The notes below the pieces were generated by a model. That model saw nothing but the letters and a program-made list of their open reading frames with translations. It was not told the DNA's origin and made no database searches. Source: CATQHS01 sp963422655 (lineage in GTDB: Bacteria; Actinomycetota; Acidimicrobiia; Acidimicrobiales; Aldehydirespiratoraceae). From it: a DNA stretch of 64,000 bases. The DNA lies in NCBI GenBank assembly GCA_963422655.1, contig OY730440.1, forward strand, positions 2,604,001 to 2,668,000, given 5' to 3'. Shown here piece by piece: positions 17,955-26,057 of this stretch (position 1 is its first letter; each line of letters begins with the position of its first letter). The translations under genes were made by a program, and so were the position numbers.

Positions 17955-18734
17955 ATGGACTATCAGCATCTGCTCTGCGAACGCGACGGCGCTTACGTGA
18001 CCATCACGCTCAACCGGCCCGAACGCCGTAACTGCCTCTCGTCTGAAGTGCTGGCCGAGCTGGATCATGCCTTCCGATCCACCGGTCAGATCAGCGAGGT
18101 GGCCGGGATCGTTCTGGCCTCCACCGGAACGGTCTTCTCCTCGGGCCACGACTTGGCCGAGATGGCGACCATGACCGAAGCCGAGCTCCGTCGGCTCTTC
18201 ACCGACTGCACCCGGGCCATGACGGCCATGGCCGAAGTGCCCCAAGTGGTGGTGGCTCAGGTCCAGGGTCTGGCTACCGCAGCCGGGGCTCAGCTGGCGG
18301 CCAGCGCCGATCTGATCGTGGCCGGCGAGAACGCCGGCTTCGCTACCCCCGGCGGCAAGGGCGGGCTGTTCTGTCACACCCCCATGGTGGCGGTAGCCCG
18401 CCAGATCGGCCGTAAGCGGGCGGCCGAGCTGGCTCTCACCGGCGGCACCATCGACGCGGCTACTGCCTTCGAGTGGGGTCTCGTCAACCGTGTCGTACCT
18501 CTCGACCGCCTTTGCGACGCCACCCGGGAGTTACTGGGCTCCGCCACCAAGGGCAGCCGTTACGCCAAGGGTGTGGGAAAGCAGGCCCTGTATGCCCAGA
18601 TGGACTTGGCCGTCGACGACGCTTACAGCTTGGCCGTGGACGTCATGGCCCGAGCCGCGGCGGTGGGTGACGGCGCCGAGTGGCCCCGCGCATTCGTGGA
18701 GAAGCGCAGCCCGGTCTGGACCCATACCGGGTAA
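17955..18734 (+). CDS. Enoyl-CoA hydratase/isomerase family protein
   Basis: Crotonase-fold protein of 259 residues: first oxyanion-hole loop SSGHDLAEMATM, second QVQGLATAAGAQLAASADL, and FATPGGKGGLFCHTP where typical hydratases have the catalytic glutamates. The GHDL start of the loop and absence of both Glu residues suggest an EchA-like member (EchA8/enoyl-CoA hydratase domain-containing protein 3 type) rather than a standard hydratase. It follows the LLM gene by 8 bp. Activity may be isomerase, hydrolase or hydratase. Confidence 0.85.
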   Translation: MDYQHLLCERDGAYVTITLNRPERRNCLSSEVLAELDHAFRSTGQISEVAGIVLASTGTVFSSGHDLAEMATMTEAELRRLFTDCTRAMTAMAEVPQVVVAQVQGLATAAGAQLAASADLIVAGENAGFATPGGKGGLFCHTPMVAVARQIGRKRAAELALTGGTIDAATAFEWGLVNRVVPLDRLCDATRELLGSATKGSRYAKGVGKQALYAQMDLAVDDAYSLAVDVMARAAAVGDGAEWPRAFVEKRSPVWTHTG

Positions 18735-18738
18735 CGCG

Positions 18739-19944
18739 TCAGCCCTTGGACCAGTGCCAGGGCTCGCTGGGTAGGTTCACGAACCCGAACCCAGGCGCTA
18801 TTCTCTGAAGGGCTAGGAACACTGCGCTGCTGCGGGAACTGATGATCCTGCCGTTGTAGGTGAAGTCGATGGCCAGGCCCCGCTCGTGGTCGCTTCGTCC
18901 CGGTCGGGCCGTCGGCGGCCGGCACTTGGTGGCCGATACGTGCCAGATGGCGTGTTCGGATGTCCCGCAGTGGGCCCGGCGCAACGAGATCTGAGCTTGA
19001 TGGCTGCGGTACCCGCCGCCGCCGAGCTCGAACCCTTCTGCGGCCATGGCTGCAAGCAAACCTTTGGTGTCGGCTGCGATAGCGGCGTTTACGACGATGC
19101 CACCCACCGACACGAGCTCGATGTCGGCATCGGGAGGTAGCGTCCTCGCTGCGGCGTCGGCCGCTTCTTTGGCCCGGCGGCGGGCCAGAGCTTCGGCGAG
19201 TCGCTTTGTCTCACGCTGGATCCGGGCGGCCAGATCGGCGTCGAGGGCCCGGAGGGATTCCATCTCGTAGAGGAGTTTGTCGAGACGTTCCTCGGCCGCG
19301 TCCGCCAAAACGGCTTCGCGTTCACGGGCCGTTTCGAGGGCGGCCAGGTGTTCGTCCGCCGCGGCTCGACCGGCTTCGGCTTCCAAGGCGGCGTCGTCGG
19401 CGAGGCGGAGCTGGCGTTCGAGATCGGCTCCGATGCGGCGGAGCTCGTCGAGACTGTCGAAGCGGTTACCGGTGACGATCTGAGTCAAAGCTTCCTCTCG
19501 AGCGTTTTGCCAGGGATCGGAGGCCAATAAGCTGGCCGTGGTACCCGATAACTGAAACGAGACGTAGGCCTCGACCGCGGCCTCGCGTAACTCGACCCGA
19601 GTGGCCTCCAGATCAGCTCGCAGTGCCTCGACGGCTGCGATGGCGTCCATCCGGTTGGCCTCGGCGTCGTGCATCGCCCGCTCGGCGTCGGCCAGTGCCG
19701 CCTCTTGGGTATCGACGCCGGTCCCTACCTTCTCCAAGGCCTCCGCCACCACGTCGACGTCAGCCTGAGCCACATCGACCTGAGCAGCGGTGGAGGCTAT
19801 GCTTTCCTGCACCTGCTTACGTTCGGCCCGGGACTCTTCGATGGTATCGGCCGAAGCCCCCGTGACCAGGGACGGCAATACCACCAGCAGCATCCCGACC
19901 GCCAGCGCGGTCGGGTGTTCGGGTCTGGTGCGGTGTAACTTCAC
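18739..19944 (-). CDS. Exported coiled-coil M15 peptidase (VanY-type carboxypeptidase)
   Basis: Cell-wall enzyme likely to trim peptidoglycan stem peptides. A signal peptide (hydrophobic LAVGMLLVVLPSLVTGASA, cleavage near residue 33) is followed by about 230 residues of Ala/Glu/Asp/Arg-rich coiled coil, like the regulatory helices of FtsEX-linked hydrolases. The C-terminal domain has the M15 zinc signature: HCGTSEHAIWHV, RSDHERGLAIDF (SxHxxGxAxD) and PWHWS. The GTG at 19944 is chosen because GAGGAA sits 6 bases ahead and it places the signal sequence correctly. The gene is convergent with the enoyl-CoA hydratase, with 4 bp between. Confidence 0.87.
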   Translation of the reverse strand: MKLHRTRPEHPTALAVGMLLVVLPSLVTGASADTIEESRAERKQVQESIASTAAQVDVAQADVDVVAEALEKVGTGVDTQEAALADAERAMHDAEANRMDAIAAVEALRADLEATRVELREAAVEAYVSFQLSGTTASLLASDPWQNAREEALTQIVTGNRFDSLDELRRIGADLERQLRLADDAALEAEAGRAAADEHLAALETAREREAVLADAAEERLDKLLYEMESLRALDADLAARIQRETKRLAEALARRRAKEAADAAARTLPPDADIELVSVGGIVVNAAIAADTKGLLAAMAAEGFELGGGGYRSHQAQISLRRAHCGTSEHAIWHVSATKCRPPTARPGRSDHERGLAIDFTYNGRIISSRSSAVFLALQRIAPGFGFVNLPSEPWHWSKG

Positions 19945-20056
19945 GGCTATTCCTCGGCAAGGGAATTCTACGATGTGATCCGGGACTGCCAACAGACCCG
20001 GAGATGACTGCAGCCGGACCGGGGGCGGGCTGATCGCAAGAGTACGGAGGGTGGAA

Positions 20057-21064
20057 GTGGAGCTCGGATTGACTTTGGGTTACTGGGGTAGGGCCATGCC
20101 CGAAGGCTTGGTCGAGCTGGCAGTGGCGGCCGAGCATGCTGGATTCGACGCGGTGTGGTCGGCCGAGTCGTGGGGATCCGATGTCTTCTCACCCTTGGTC
20201 CTCATCGCCGCTCATACCGAGCGGATCAAGCTCGGGACCGGCGTGGTCCAGATATCGGCCCGGACCCCTACTGCCACAGCCATGCACGCCGTCACCCTGG
20301 ACCACATCTCGGGCGGTCGGGTCGTCCTCGGTGTCGGTGTCTCGGGTCCCCAAGTGGTGGAGGGCTGGTACGGCCAGGCCTTCCGGGCCCCGCTGGCCCG
20401 GACCCGAGAGTACGTAGAGATCCTCCGTCGGGTTTTGGCCCGGGAGAGTCCGCTCCAGTTCTCAGGTCAGCACCATCAGCACCCCTACGCAGGCCCGGAC
20501 GCTTCGGGCTTGGGCAAGCCGTTGAAGATCATGACCCATCCGCTGGGCCCGATCCCGATCTGGATCGGCGCCGAAGGTCCCCGCAACGTGGCCCAGACCG
20601 TGGAGATCGCTGACGGCTGGCTGCCTCTGTACTACTCGCCGTTCCGCCCCGAGGTGTATGCCGACCAGCTCGAGAGGGCCCGACCCGGCTTCGAAGTGGC
20701 TGTGAACGTGACCTTGAGCGTTCACGACGACATCGAGGAGGCCCTGATGCCGGTCAAGGCCAACCTGGCTTTCTACATCGGCGGCATGGGGGCTCGGGGC
20801 CAGAACTTCCACGCCGACTTGATGGCTCGGATGGGATACGAAGGGGAGGCCCGCACCATCCAGGATCTCTTCTTGGCCGGCCGTCGAGACGAGGCCGTAG
20901 CCGCGGTGCCGTCCAGCTTCGCCGACGAGATCTCGCTGGTGGGGCCGGTCGAACGGATCAGGGATCGGCTTCAGGCCTGGGCCGACAGTGCGGTGACGAT
21001 GCTGAACGTCTCGACTCGATCGGCTCAGGCGTGCCACCGAGCCGCAGCCTTGGTGAAGGGGTGA
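20057..21064 (+). CDS. LLM-class F420-dependent oxidoreductase
   Basis: 335-residue TIM-barrel protein of the luciferase-like family in the F420 branch (Rv1855c/Rv0953c-like). Motifs are GLTLGYWGRAMPEGLVELA at the N-terminus, WSAESWGSDVF, LGTGVVQISARTPTATAMHA, and GRVVLGVGVSGPQVVEGWYG, the loop that in relatives contacts F420. The C-terminal half carries PIWIGAEGPRNVAQTVEIADG. GTG 20057 is preferred to GTG 20051 because the GGAGG at 20046-20050 is then six bases away. It converges with a second LLM gene, 9 bp apart. Confidence 0.88.
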   Translation: MELGLTLGYWGRAMPEGLVELAVAAEHAGFDAVWSAESWGSDVFSPLVLIAAHTERIKLGTGVVQISARTPTATAMHAVTLDHISGGRVVLGVGVSGPQVVEGWYGQAFRAPLARTREYVEILRRVLARESPLQFSGQHHQHPYAGPDASGLGKPLKIMTHPLGPIPIWIGAEGPRNVAQTVEIADGWLPLYYSPFRPEVYADQLERARPGFEVAVNVTLSVHDDIEEALMPVKANLAFYIGGMGARGQNFHADLMARMGYEGEARTIQDLFLAGRRDEAVAAVPSSFADEISLVGPVERIRDRLQAWADSAVTMLNVSTRSAQACHRAAALVKG

Positions 21065-21073
21065 CCGGTGGGT

Positions 21074-22288
21074 TCAGAGATGGTACGGGATCGGCATCGA
21101 GGCGCTGGGCGGAAGCGTCGTCTCGATGGGGGAGGGCGGGTTATTCCATTCCGGGTACTTGCTCACGGCGTTGGCCCGGTACTTCTCGGTCGAGTGGGTG
21201 CGGTCCTTGTCGAACTCGGGGATGACCTGATCGCCGAAGATCTCGATCATCTCCAGGATTTCCTCGTACTCGAATCCCTCGTTGGGTAGCCCGAACACCA
21301 ACTGGTCGGTGCCGGTGGTCACGTAGGACCGTTCGAGCTGCTCGCACACCTCCTCGGGAGTTCCGCACAGCATGTAGCCGGCGTCTATGGCCAGATCGAG
21401 CGTCGCCTCATCGGGCAGGCTCATCGGAGGATCGGGCCAGATCGGGTAGTTCGGTTTGCGGGGGATGGTGTCGTGGTACAGGCACACCATCGAGTAGAGG
21501 TAGCCTCGGCCCGCCATGAGGGCGATCTGGCGGGCCCGGTCCCGGTCCTCCAGGCAGATCAGGGAGTTGGTCATCATCACGTTGTCGTTCATGTACGACC
21601 CGTGGGGCTGCTCGCAAGCGGCGACGGCTTCCTTGTAGCTGTCGATACGGCCCTTGAGGGCCGGAGCCGGGTCGAAGTTGAAGGCGATGGCGCCGATGCC
21701 CATCGACCCGGCCACGGCGAAGGTGGCCAGGTTGCCGCAGGCCACCCACAGGGGTGGATGGGTACCGTGCAGAGGTTTGGGCAAGATGTTGTGATAGGGG
21801 GGCACGTTGAAGTGCTCGCCATCGTAGGAGTAGTCGCGCTGGGCCCACATACGGGGGATCTCGGCTATCACCTCGGCCCACATGGCCTTGGTGTCGGAGG
21901 TGAGGGTGCCGTTGAAGCTGGCCACCTCGTGGCTGCCGGCGCCCCGACCGGTACCGAACTCGAAGCGGCCCTCACAGAAGTGGTCGAGCATGGCGGCCCG
22001 CTCTGCCAACCGGACCGGATGCTCCTTGGTGGTGGGGAAGCTGGTAATGGCCGTTCCGAGATGGATGTAGTCGGTCTGGGCCGCGACCCAACCGATCATC
22101 ACTTCGGGGGCGGAGAGGTGGCTGTACTCGGTTAGGGCGTGGTGCTCGCCGAACCAGGCGAACTTCCAGTTGTGCTTGTCGGCGTGGATCGGGTACGACG
22201 CCTCCCGCATCAACATGAGGTGCTCATGTTCGGGGATGTGAGCCGAGGGCCCCGGTATGTAGCCGTTCTGGAAAATGCCGAACTCCAT
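21074..22288 (-). CDS. LLM-class flavin-dependent oxidoreductase
   Basis: 404-residue luciferase-like monooxygenase-type protein. The N-terminus MEFGIFQNGYIPG, FAWFGEHHALTEYSHLSAPE, LGTAITSFPTTKEHPVRLAE and the FEFGTGRGAGSHEVASF loop resemble the same subfamily as the gene at 27974, a pair of relatives in one window. Late in the protein a TPEEVCEQLERSYVTTGTDQ segment matches the usual substrate-side helix. The ATG at 22288 follows AGGCAGG by five bases. Substrates of this subfamily are largely unknown. Confidence 0.88.
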   Translation of the reverse strand: MEFGIFQNGYIPGPSAHIPEHEHLMLMREASYPIHADKHNWKFAWFGEHHALTEYSHLSAPEVMIGWVAAQTDYIHLGTAITSFPTTKEHPVRLAERAAMLDHFCEGRFEFGTGRGAGSHEVASFNGTLTSDTKAMWAEVIAEIPRMWAQRDYSYDGEHFNVPPYHNILPKPLHGTHPPLWVACGNLATFAVAGSMGIGAIAFNFDPAPALKGRIDSYKEAVAACEQPHGSYMNDNVMMTNSLICLEDRDRARQIALMAGRGYLYSMVCLYHDTIPRKPNYPIWPDPPMSLPDEATLDLAIDAGYMLCGTPEEVCEQLERSYVTTGTDQLVFGLPNEGFEYEEILEMIEIFGDQVIPEFDKDRTHSTEKYRANAVSKYPEWNNPPSPIETTLPPSASMPIPYHL

Positions 22289-22354
22289 GACCTGCCTCTC
22301 GTCTCCAGGATTCAGGAACCTGACTTGGCGAAACGATACCGGTTCGTTCTGGTT

Positions 22355-22951
22355 ATGTTCGTTGATGTGAGCCGTTGGAGCCAAGTCGGCGTTGCCCGGG
22401 GCGACGATTACGACACCCGCTGGAGCAAGCTCGAAGCCGCGGGGGAGTCGATCCACGGCGAGGCCGACCTCGTCGGGTGGTTCGAGCCGGAGTGCGTGCT
22501 CGACGCTGGCTGCGGCACCGGGCGGGTGGCGATAGAGCTCGACCGGCGAGGGATCGGTGTAGTCGGCGTCGATCTCGACTTGGTCATGCTGGCCACCGCC
22601 CGGCGCAAGGCCCCCCACATCGACTGGTTCCACGGTGATCTCGCCGATGTGACCGTCACCGACGACGAGGGCCGGCGCCGGGCTTTCGACGTGGTGGTGA
22701 TGGCTGGCAACGTGATGATCTTCCTGGCCCCTCGAACCGAAGCCGCGGTGGTGGCCAACATGACCCGCCATCTGGGGCCGGCCGGGCGGCTGGTGGCCGG
22801 CTTCCAACTCGACCGGGCCGGTCCGGGCCCGGCTACCTACGACCGTATGGCCGCTGGGGCCGGGCTCGTCTTGGAGCACCGGTGGTCCACCTGGGAGCGG
22901 GATCGCTACGCGGACGGCGACTATGCCGTTTCGGTGTATCGTCGCAGATGA
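22355..22951 (+). CDS. Class I SAM-dependent methyltransferase
   Basis: About 198 residues with a Rossmann SAM site VLDAGCGTGRVAIELDRRG, an acidic end of beta-2 (VVGVDLD), FHGDLADV at beta-3 and FDVVVMAGNVMIFL at beta-4. The order and spacing match small actinobacterial methyltransferases. The start could be ATG 22355 or GTG 22367; no clear ribosome site helps. Divergent from the LLM gene with 66 bp between. Substrate unknown. Confidence 0.82.
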   Translation: MFVDVSRWSQVGVARGDDYDTRWSKLEAAGESIHGEADLVGWFEPECVLDAGCGTGRVAIELDRRGIGVVGVDLDLVMLATARRKAPHIDWFHGDLADVTVTDDEGRRRAFDVVVMAGNVMIFLAPRTEAAVVANMTRHLGPAGRLVAGFQLDRAGPGPATYDRMAAGAGLVLEHRWSTWERDRYADGDYAVSVYRRR

Positions 22952-23010
22952 AAGCATGTCAGAGCGATACGCATACATCCGAACAGAGGTCTTCGGTTGT
23001 CGAGACCCGG

Positions 23011-23871
23011 TTACTCGAGACCCAGCACCCGGGCCGCGTTTTGGCGCAAGAACTTGGGCCATACCTCGTCTCGAAACGCTACCGCGGGTAGCTCGGTCAT
23101 GATCCGCTCCAGCGACAGCCCCATCGGGAAGTAGCCGGCGTAGACGACCTTATCGGCGCCGCGGGTATTGGCGTAGTCGATGATCGACTTCGGGTAGTAC
23201 TTGGGCGCGAAAGCCGAGGTGGAGTAATACAGGCCGGGCCACTTCACCATCAGCTTTACGGCCAGGCTGTCCCAGGGCTCGCAGCCGTGGCGGGTCACCA
23301 GTGTCAGCTCGGGAAAGTCGTACATTACTTGGTCGATACGCTCGACGTGCTGGGCGGCCATGGGCAGTCGGGGGCCGGGCACCCCGGCGCACACGAAGAT
23401 GGGGATCCGAAGGTCGCAGCAAGTGGCGTAGATCGGGTACCACTTGGCGTCGTCGATGGGCACCGGCGGCGAGCAGCCGGCCGGGAACGTGCCCACGGCT
23501 CGGATGCCTGAATCGTCGTGAAGGCTGCGGATCTTGCGAACCGAGCCCATCACGTCGTTGGCGTCGACATGGCAGCTCCCTATGAACCGGTCGGGGTGGT
23601 CGGCCAGGGCTTTGCGGCCCGACTCGCCTTCGCAACCGACCAGACCCATCTCGATGCCGTGGGCGTCCATCTCGCTCAGCGTGATCCCGATGGGGTCGTC
23701 AGCGCCGTACTTCTCCTTGGGGACCCCCTTGAACATGTACTCGACCGGGAAGTCGAAACCAGCCGACTCGGCGTCCTTGAGCTGGTCCCGGATGAACCCG
23801 TAGACCGAGAAATCACCGGCTGGAAACCCGATCATGGTGTCGATGATCCCGATGTCGGGGGGCATGGCCAT
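23011..23871 (-). CDS. Amidohydrolase family protein
   Basis: Metal-dependent hydrolase or decarboxylase of the amidohydrolase-2 family (286 residues; ACMSD/gamma-resorcylate-decarboxylase-like TIM barrel). The first beta-strand IIDTMIGFPAGDF lacks the usual HxH, the middle shows FIGSCHVDAND and GIRAVGTFPAG, and the late part has TLVTRHGCEPWDSLAV and KVVYAGYFPMG at the position of the conserved Asp strand. The loss of HxH suggests altered metal use. It heads the same strand as the acyl-CoA dehydrogenase gene 62 bp away and may act on the same CoA-linked or aromatic substrate. Confidence 0.8.
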   Translation of the reverse strand: MAMPPDIGIIDTMIGFPAGDFSVYGFIRDQLKDAESAGFDFPVEYMFKGVPKEKYGADDPIGITLSEMDAHGIEMGLVGCEGESGRKALADHPDRFIGSCHVDANDVMGSVRKIRSLHDDSGIRAVGTFPAGCSPPVPIDDAKWYPIYATCCDLRIPIFVCAGVPGPRLPMAAQHVERIDQVMYDFPELTLVTRHGCEPWDSLAVKLMVKWPGLYYSTSAFAPKYYPKSIIDYANTRGADKVVYAGYFPMGLSLERIMTELPAVAFRDEVWPKFLRQNAARVLGLE

Positions 23872-23933
23872 ACGGGGCTCGCTCGCTGGGTTCAGGGACT
23901 CGGCCGCGGGTTACGAAGCTTCGAGGTCCGGGA

Positions 23934-25139
23934 TCAATTTCTGGGTACTTCGCTCCAGGCGACCAACTTGTCGACCCGGGGCTCGCCCGGCAGCCCCAAT
24001 ACCTGCTCGCCGAGGATGTTGCGCATGATCTCGCTGGTGCCGCCCTCGATGGAGTTGGCCCGGGACCGTAAGAACTCGTGATGCGAGTCGTCTGACTTGC
24101 GGCCCATCATCACATCGTCGGGCTGGCGGAATGTGTAGTCGTAGTCGATCATCCCGGCCGGGCCTTCGAGATCCACGACCACGGACCGGAGTCGCTTGTT
24201 GAGCTCGGCCCCCATGAGCTTGGTCACCGATCCCTCCGGGCCCGGGTTGTTCGCCCTCAGGTTCTGAGCGGCCCGGACGCCGGTCAACCGCAGCGCCTCG
24301 GCCTGCACCCACAGCCTCATCACCTTGTCGAGGTGGACCCGGGTCCGGGTGTCGGGGTCCATGTTCTGGTAGGCGTCGAGGAGTACGTCGGTGGGTTTGG
24401 CCCCCCCCGGGTTGGTTCCACCGATGGCGCTCCGCTCGTTCATCAGGGTGGTGAGCGCCACCCCCCAGCCCTGGGCCACCCCGCCGATGCGGTGGGCGTC
24501 GGGGATTCGCACGTCGGTGAGGTAGACTTCGTTGAACTCGGCCTCACCCGTGATCTGGCGGAGGGGCCGGACCTCTACCCCTTCGCTGTGCATGTCCAGC
24601 GAGAAGTAGGTCATGCCCTTGTGCTTGGGGACCTCCGGGTCGGAGCGGGTTACCAGCATGCCCCAGTCCGCGGTGTGGGCCAGCGTATTCCACACCTTCT
24701 GACCGTTGACCACCCACTCGTCGCCGTCGGCGATGGCTCTGGTTGCGAGCCCGGCGAAGTCCGAGCCGGCGCCGGGTTCGCTGAAAAGCTGGCACCAGCG
24801 TTCGGCGCCGGTGAACATCGGGCGCAGGAACCGGTGCTTTTGCTCGTCGGTTCCGTGAGTGGCGATCGTCGGCCCGGCCAGCAGCATGAAGAACGTGCCC
24901 GACTCCGGGGGAGCGGCCCCGGCCTTGCGCAGGCGTGACTCCACCGTGCGGTTGAGCTCGGGCCGGACCCCGAGCCCGCCGAAGCCGACCGGAAAGTGCA
25001 CAAAGGCCAGCCCGGCGTCGTATCGATGCCCTCGGAACTCCTCGTGGCCCTCGGCGGTGGGATCGTGGTTGCGGAGCAGGGCTTCGATGGCTTCGTCGAC
25101 GAGTTGATCTTGGTCGATAGTGGTGCTGGTTGCGGTCAT
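23934..25139 (-). CDS. Acyl-CoA dehydrogenase
   Basis: FAD enzyme that introduces a 2,3 double bond into acyl-CoA and passes electrons to ETF. The 401-residue protein shows WCQLFSEPGAGSDFAGLATR and GQKVWNTLAHTADW (flavin/substrate side), NERSAIGGTNPGG, and the C-terminal IEGGTSEIMRNILGEQVLGL typical of the family. The catalytic-base glutamate is not obvious at the usual place, as in many FadE paralogues. The ATG at 25139 is followed by a Thr-rich MTATSTTI. The acyl chain (fatty, steroid side chain or branched) is unknown. Confidence 0.9.
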   Translation of the reverse strand: MTATSTTIDQDQLVDEAIEALLRNHDPTAEGHEEFRGHRYDAGLAFVHFPVGFGGLGVRPELNRTVESRLRKAGAAPPESGTFFMLLAGPTIATHGTDEQKHRFLRPMFTGAERWCQLFSEPGAGSDFAGLATRAIADGDEWVVNGQKVWNTLAHTADWGMLVTRSDPEVPKHKGMTYFSLDMHSEGVEVRPLRQITGEAEFNEVYLTDVRIPDAHRIGGVAQGWGVALTTLMNERSAIGGTNPGGAKPTDVLLDAYQNMDPDTRTRVHLDKVMRLWVQAEALRLTGVRAAQNLRANNPGPEGSVTKLMGAELNKRLRSVVVDLEGPAGMIDYDYTFRQPDDVMMGRKSDDSHHEFLRSRANSIEGGTSEIMRNILGEQVLGLPGEPRVDKLVAWSEVPRN

Positions 25140-25264
25140 GGTGCCATTCTTGTGACCGAGGCTGTCGGTGGCAACTCCGCTCGCCAAGCTAGCTTTCCGA
25201 GCAGACATTTCCCCGAAGATCACAGCCCTTTCCTGAAGATCACAACCATTGAAACGAGTCGAAC

Positions 25265-26050
25265 ATGCGCCGTCAGCTCATCGACAGGACCGAGGAGTGT
25301 TTCGCCGCCATCTCCGGACTGTGCGCCGACATTGGTCCCGGTGAATGGGAGGCGCAGTCGCTGTGCCCGGCTTGGACGGTGCGAGAAGTGATAGCTCACA
25401 CCGTCGGGGTCGAGGACACCCTGACCGGGTGGGAGGTAAGCACCGAGAATCCCCCACCCTTCGAGAAGATGGTGGCCCTTACCGAGGCGGCTCCGGCCAT
25501 GAGCGCGGCCGGGTTCACGACTCGGGTGGATGCGATCCTGTCGGCTCGGCGAGCGGGGCTGGCTGCCATGACCGACGCCGACATGGACATCGGTTCCTTC
25601 ACGCCGGTGGGGATACAGACCTATGGCCGCTTTCTCGCCATTCGGGTCTTCGACCTGTGGGTGCATCTGCGCGACGCTGCCATCCCATTGGGGCGGCCCA
25701 CCGACGACGACGGACCGGCGGCTGAGATGGCGCTCGACGAGGTGGCCCGGTCGATCGGCTACATCGTCGGCAAGAAGATAGGGCTACCCGACAAGATGAC
25801 CATGCGCATCGATATCACCGGCGGGGTGTCGCGCCGGATCGGCGTGGCCGTTCACGGGCGGGCTAAGGCAGTCGACCCGGACTCTCTGAGGACACCCGAC
25901 GTGGTGTTGACCGCCGACTCGACCACTTTCATCATGCTGGCCTGCGGGCGGATCGATCCCCAGGCCAAAATCGACGAGGGGGCCATCGGCTGGAGCGGCG
26001 ACGCTTTCTGGGGTGAGCACGCGGCTCGCAACCTGGCCTTCACCATGTGA
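25265..26050 (+). CDS. Maleylpyruvate-isomerase family mycothiol-dependent protein
   Basis: DinB/MDMPI-fold protein of 261 residues, of the TIGR03083 type common in actinobacteria and often mycothiol-linked. Seen: DRTEECFAAISGLCADIGP at the N-terminus, AQSLCPAWTVREVIAHTVG as the conserved WTVRD(V/I)xAH helix with a metal-binding His, and FDLWVHLRDAAIPLGRP as the second conserved helix with its His. A C-terminal domain follows. It precedes the mutase gene by 7 bp and is probably co-expressed. Exact substrate unknown. Confidence 0.83.
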   Translation: MRRQLIDRTEECFAAISGLCADIGPGEWEAQSLCPAWTVREVIAHTVGVEDTLTGWEVSTENPPPFEKMVALTEAAPAMSAAGFTTRVDAILSARRAGLAAMTDADMDIGSFTPVGIQTYGRFLAIRVFDLWVHLRDAAIPLGRPTDDDGPAAEMALDEVARSIGYIVGKKIGLPDKMTMRIDITGGVSRRIGVAVHGRAKAVDPDSLRTPDVVLTADSTTFIMLACGRIDPQAKIDEGAIGWSGDAFWGEHAARNLAFTM

Positions 26051-26057
26051 AGGCGCT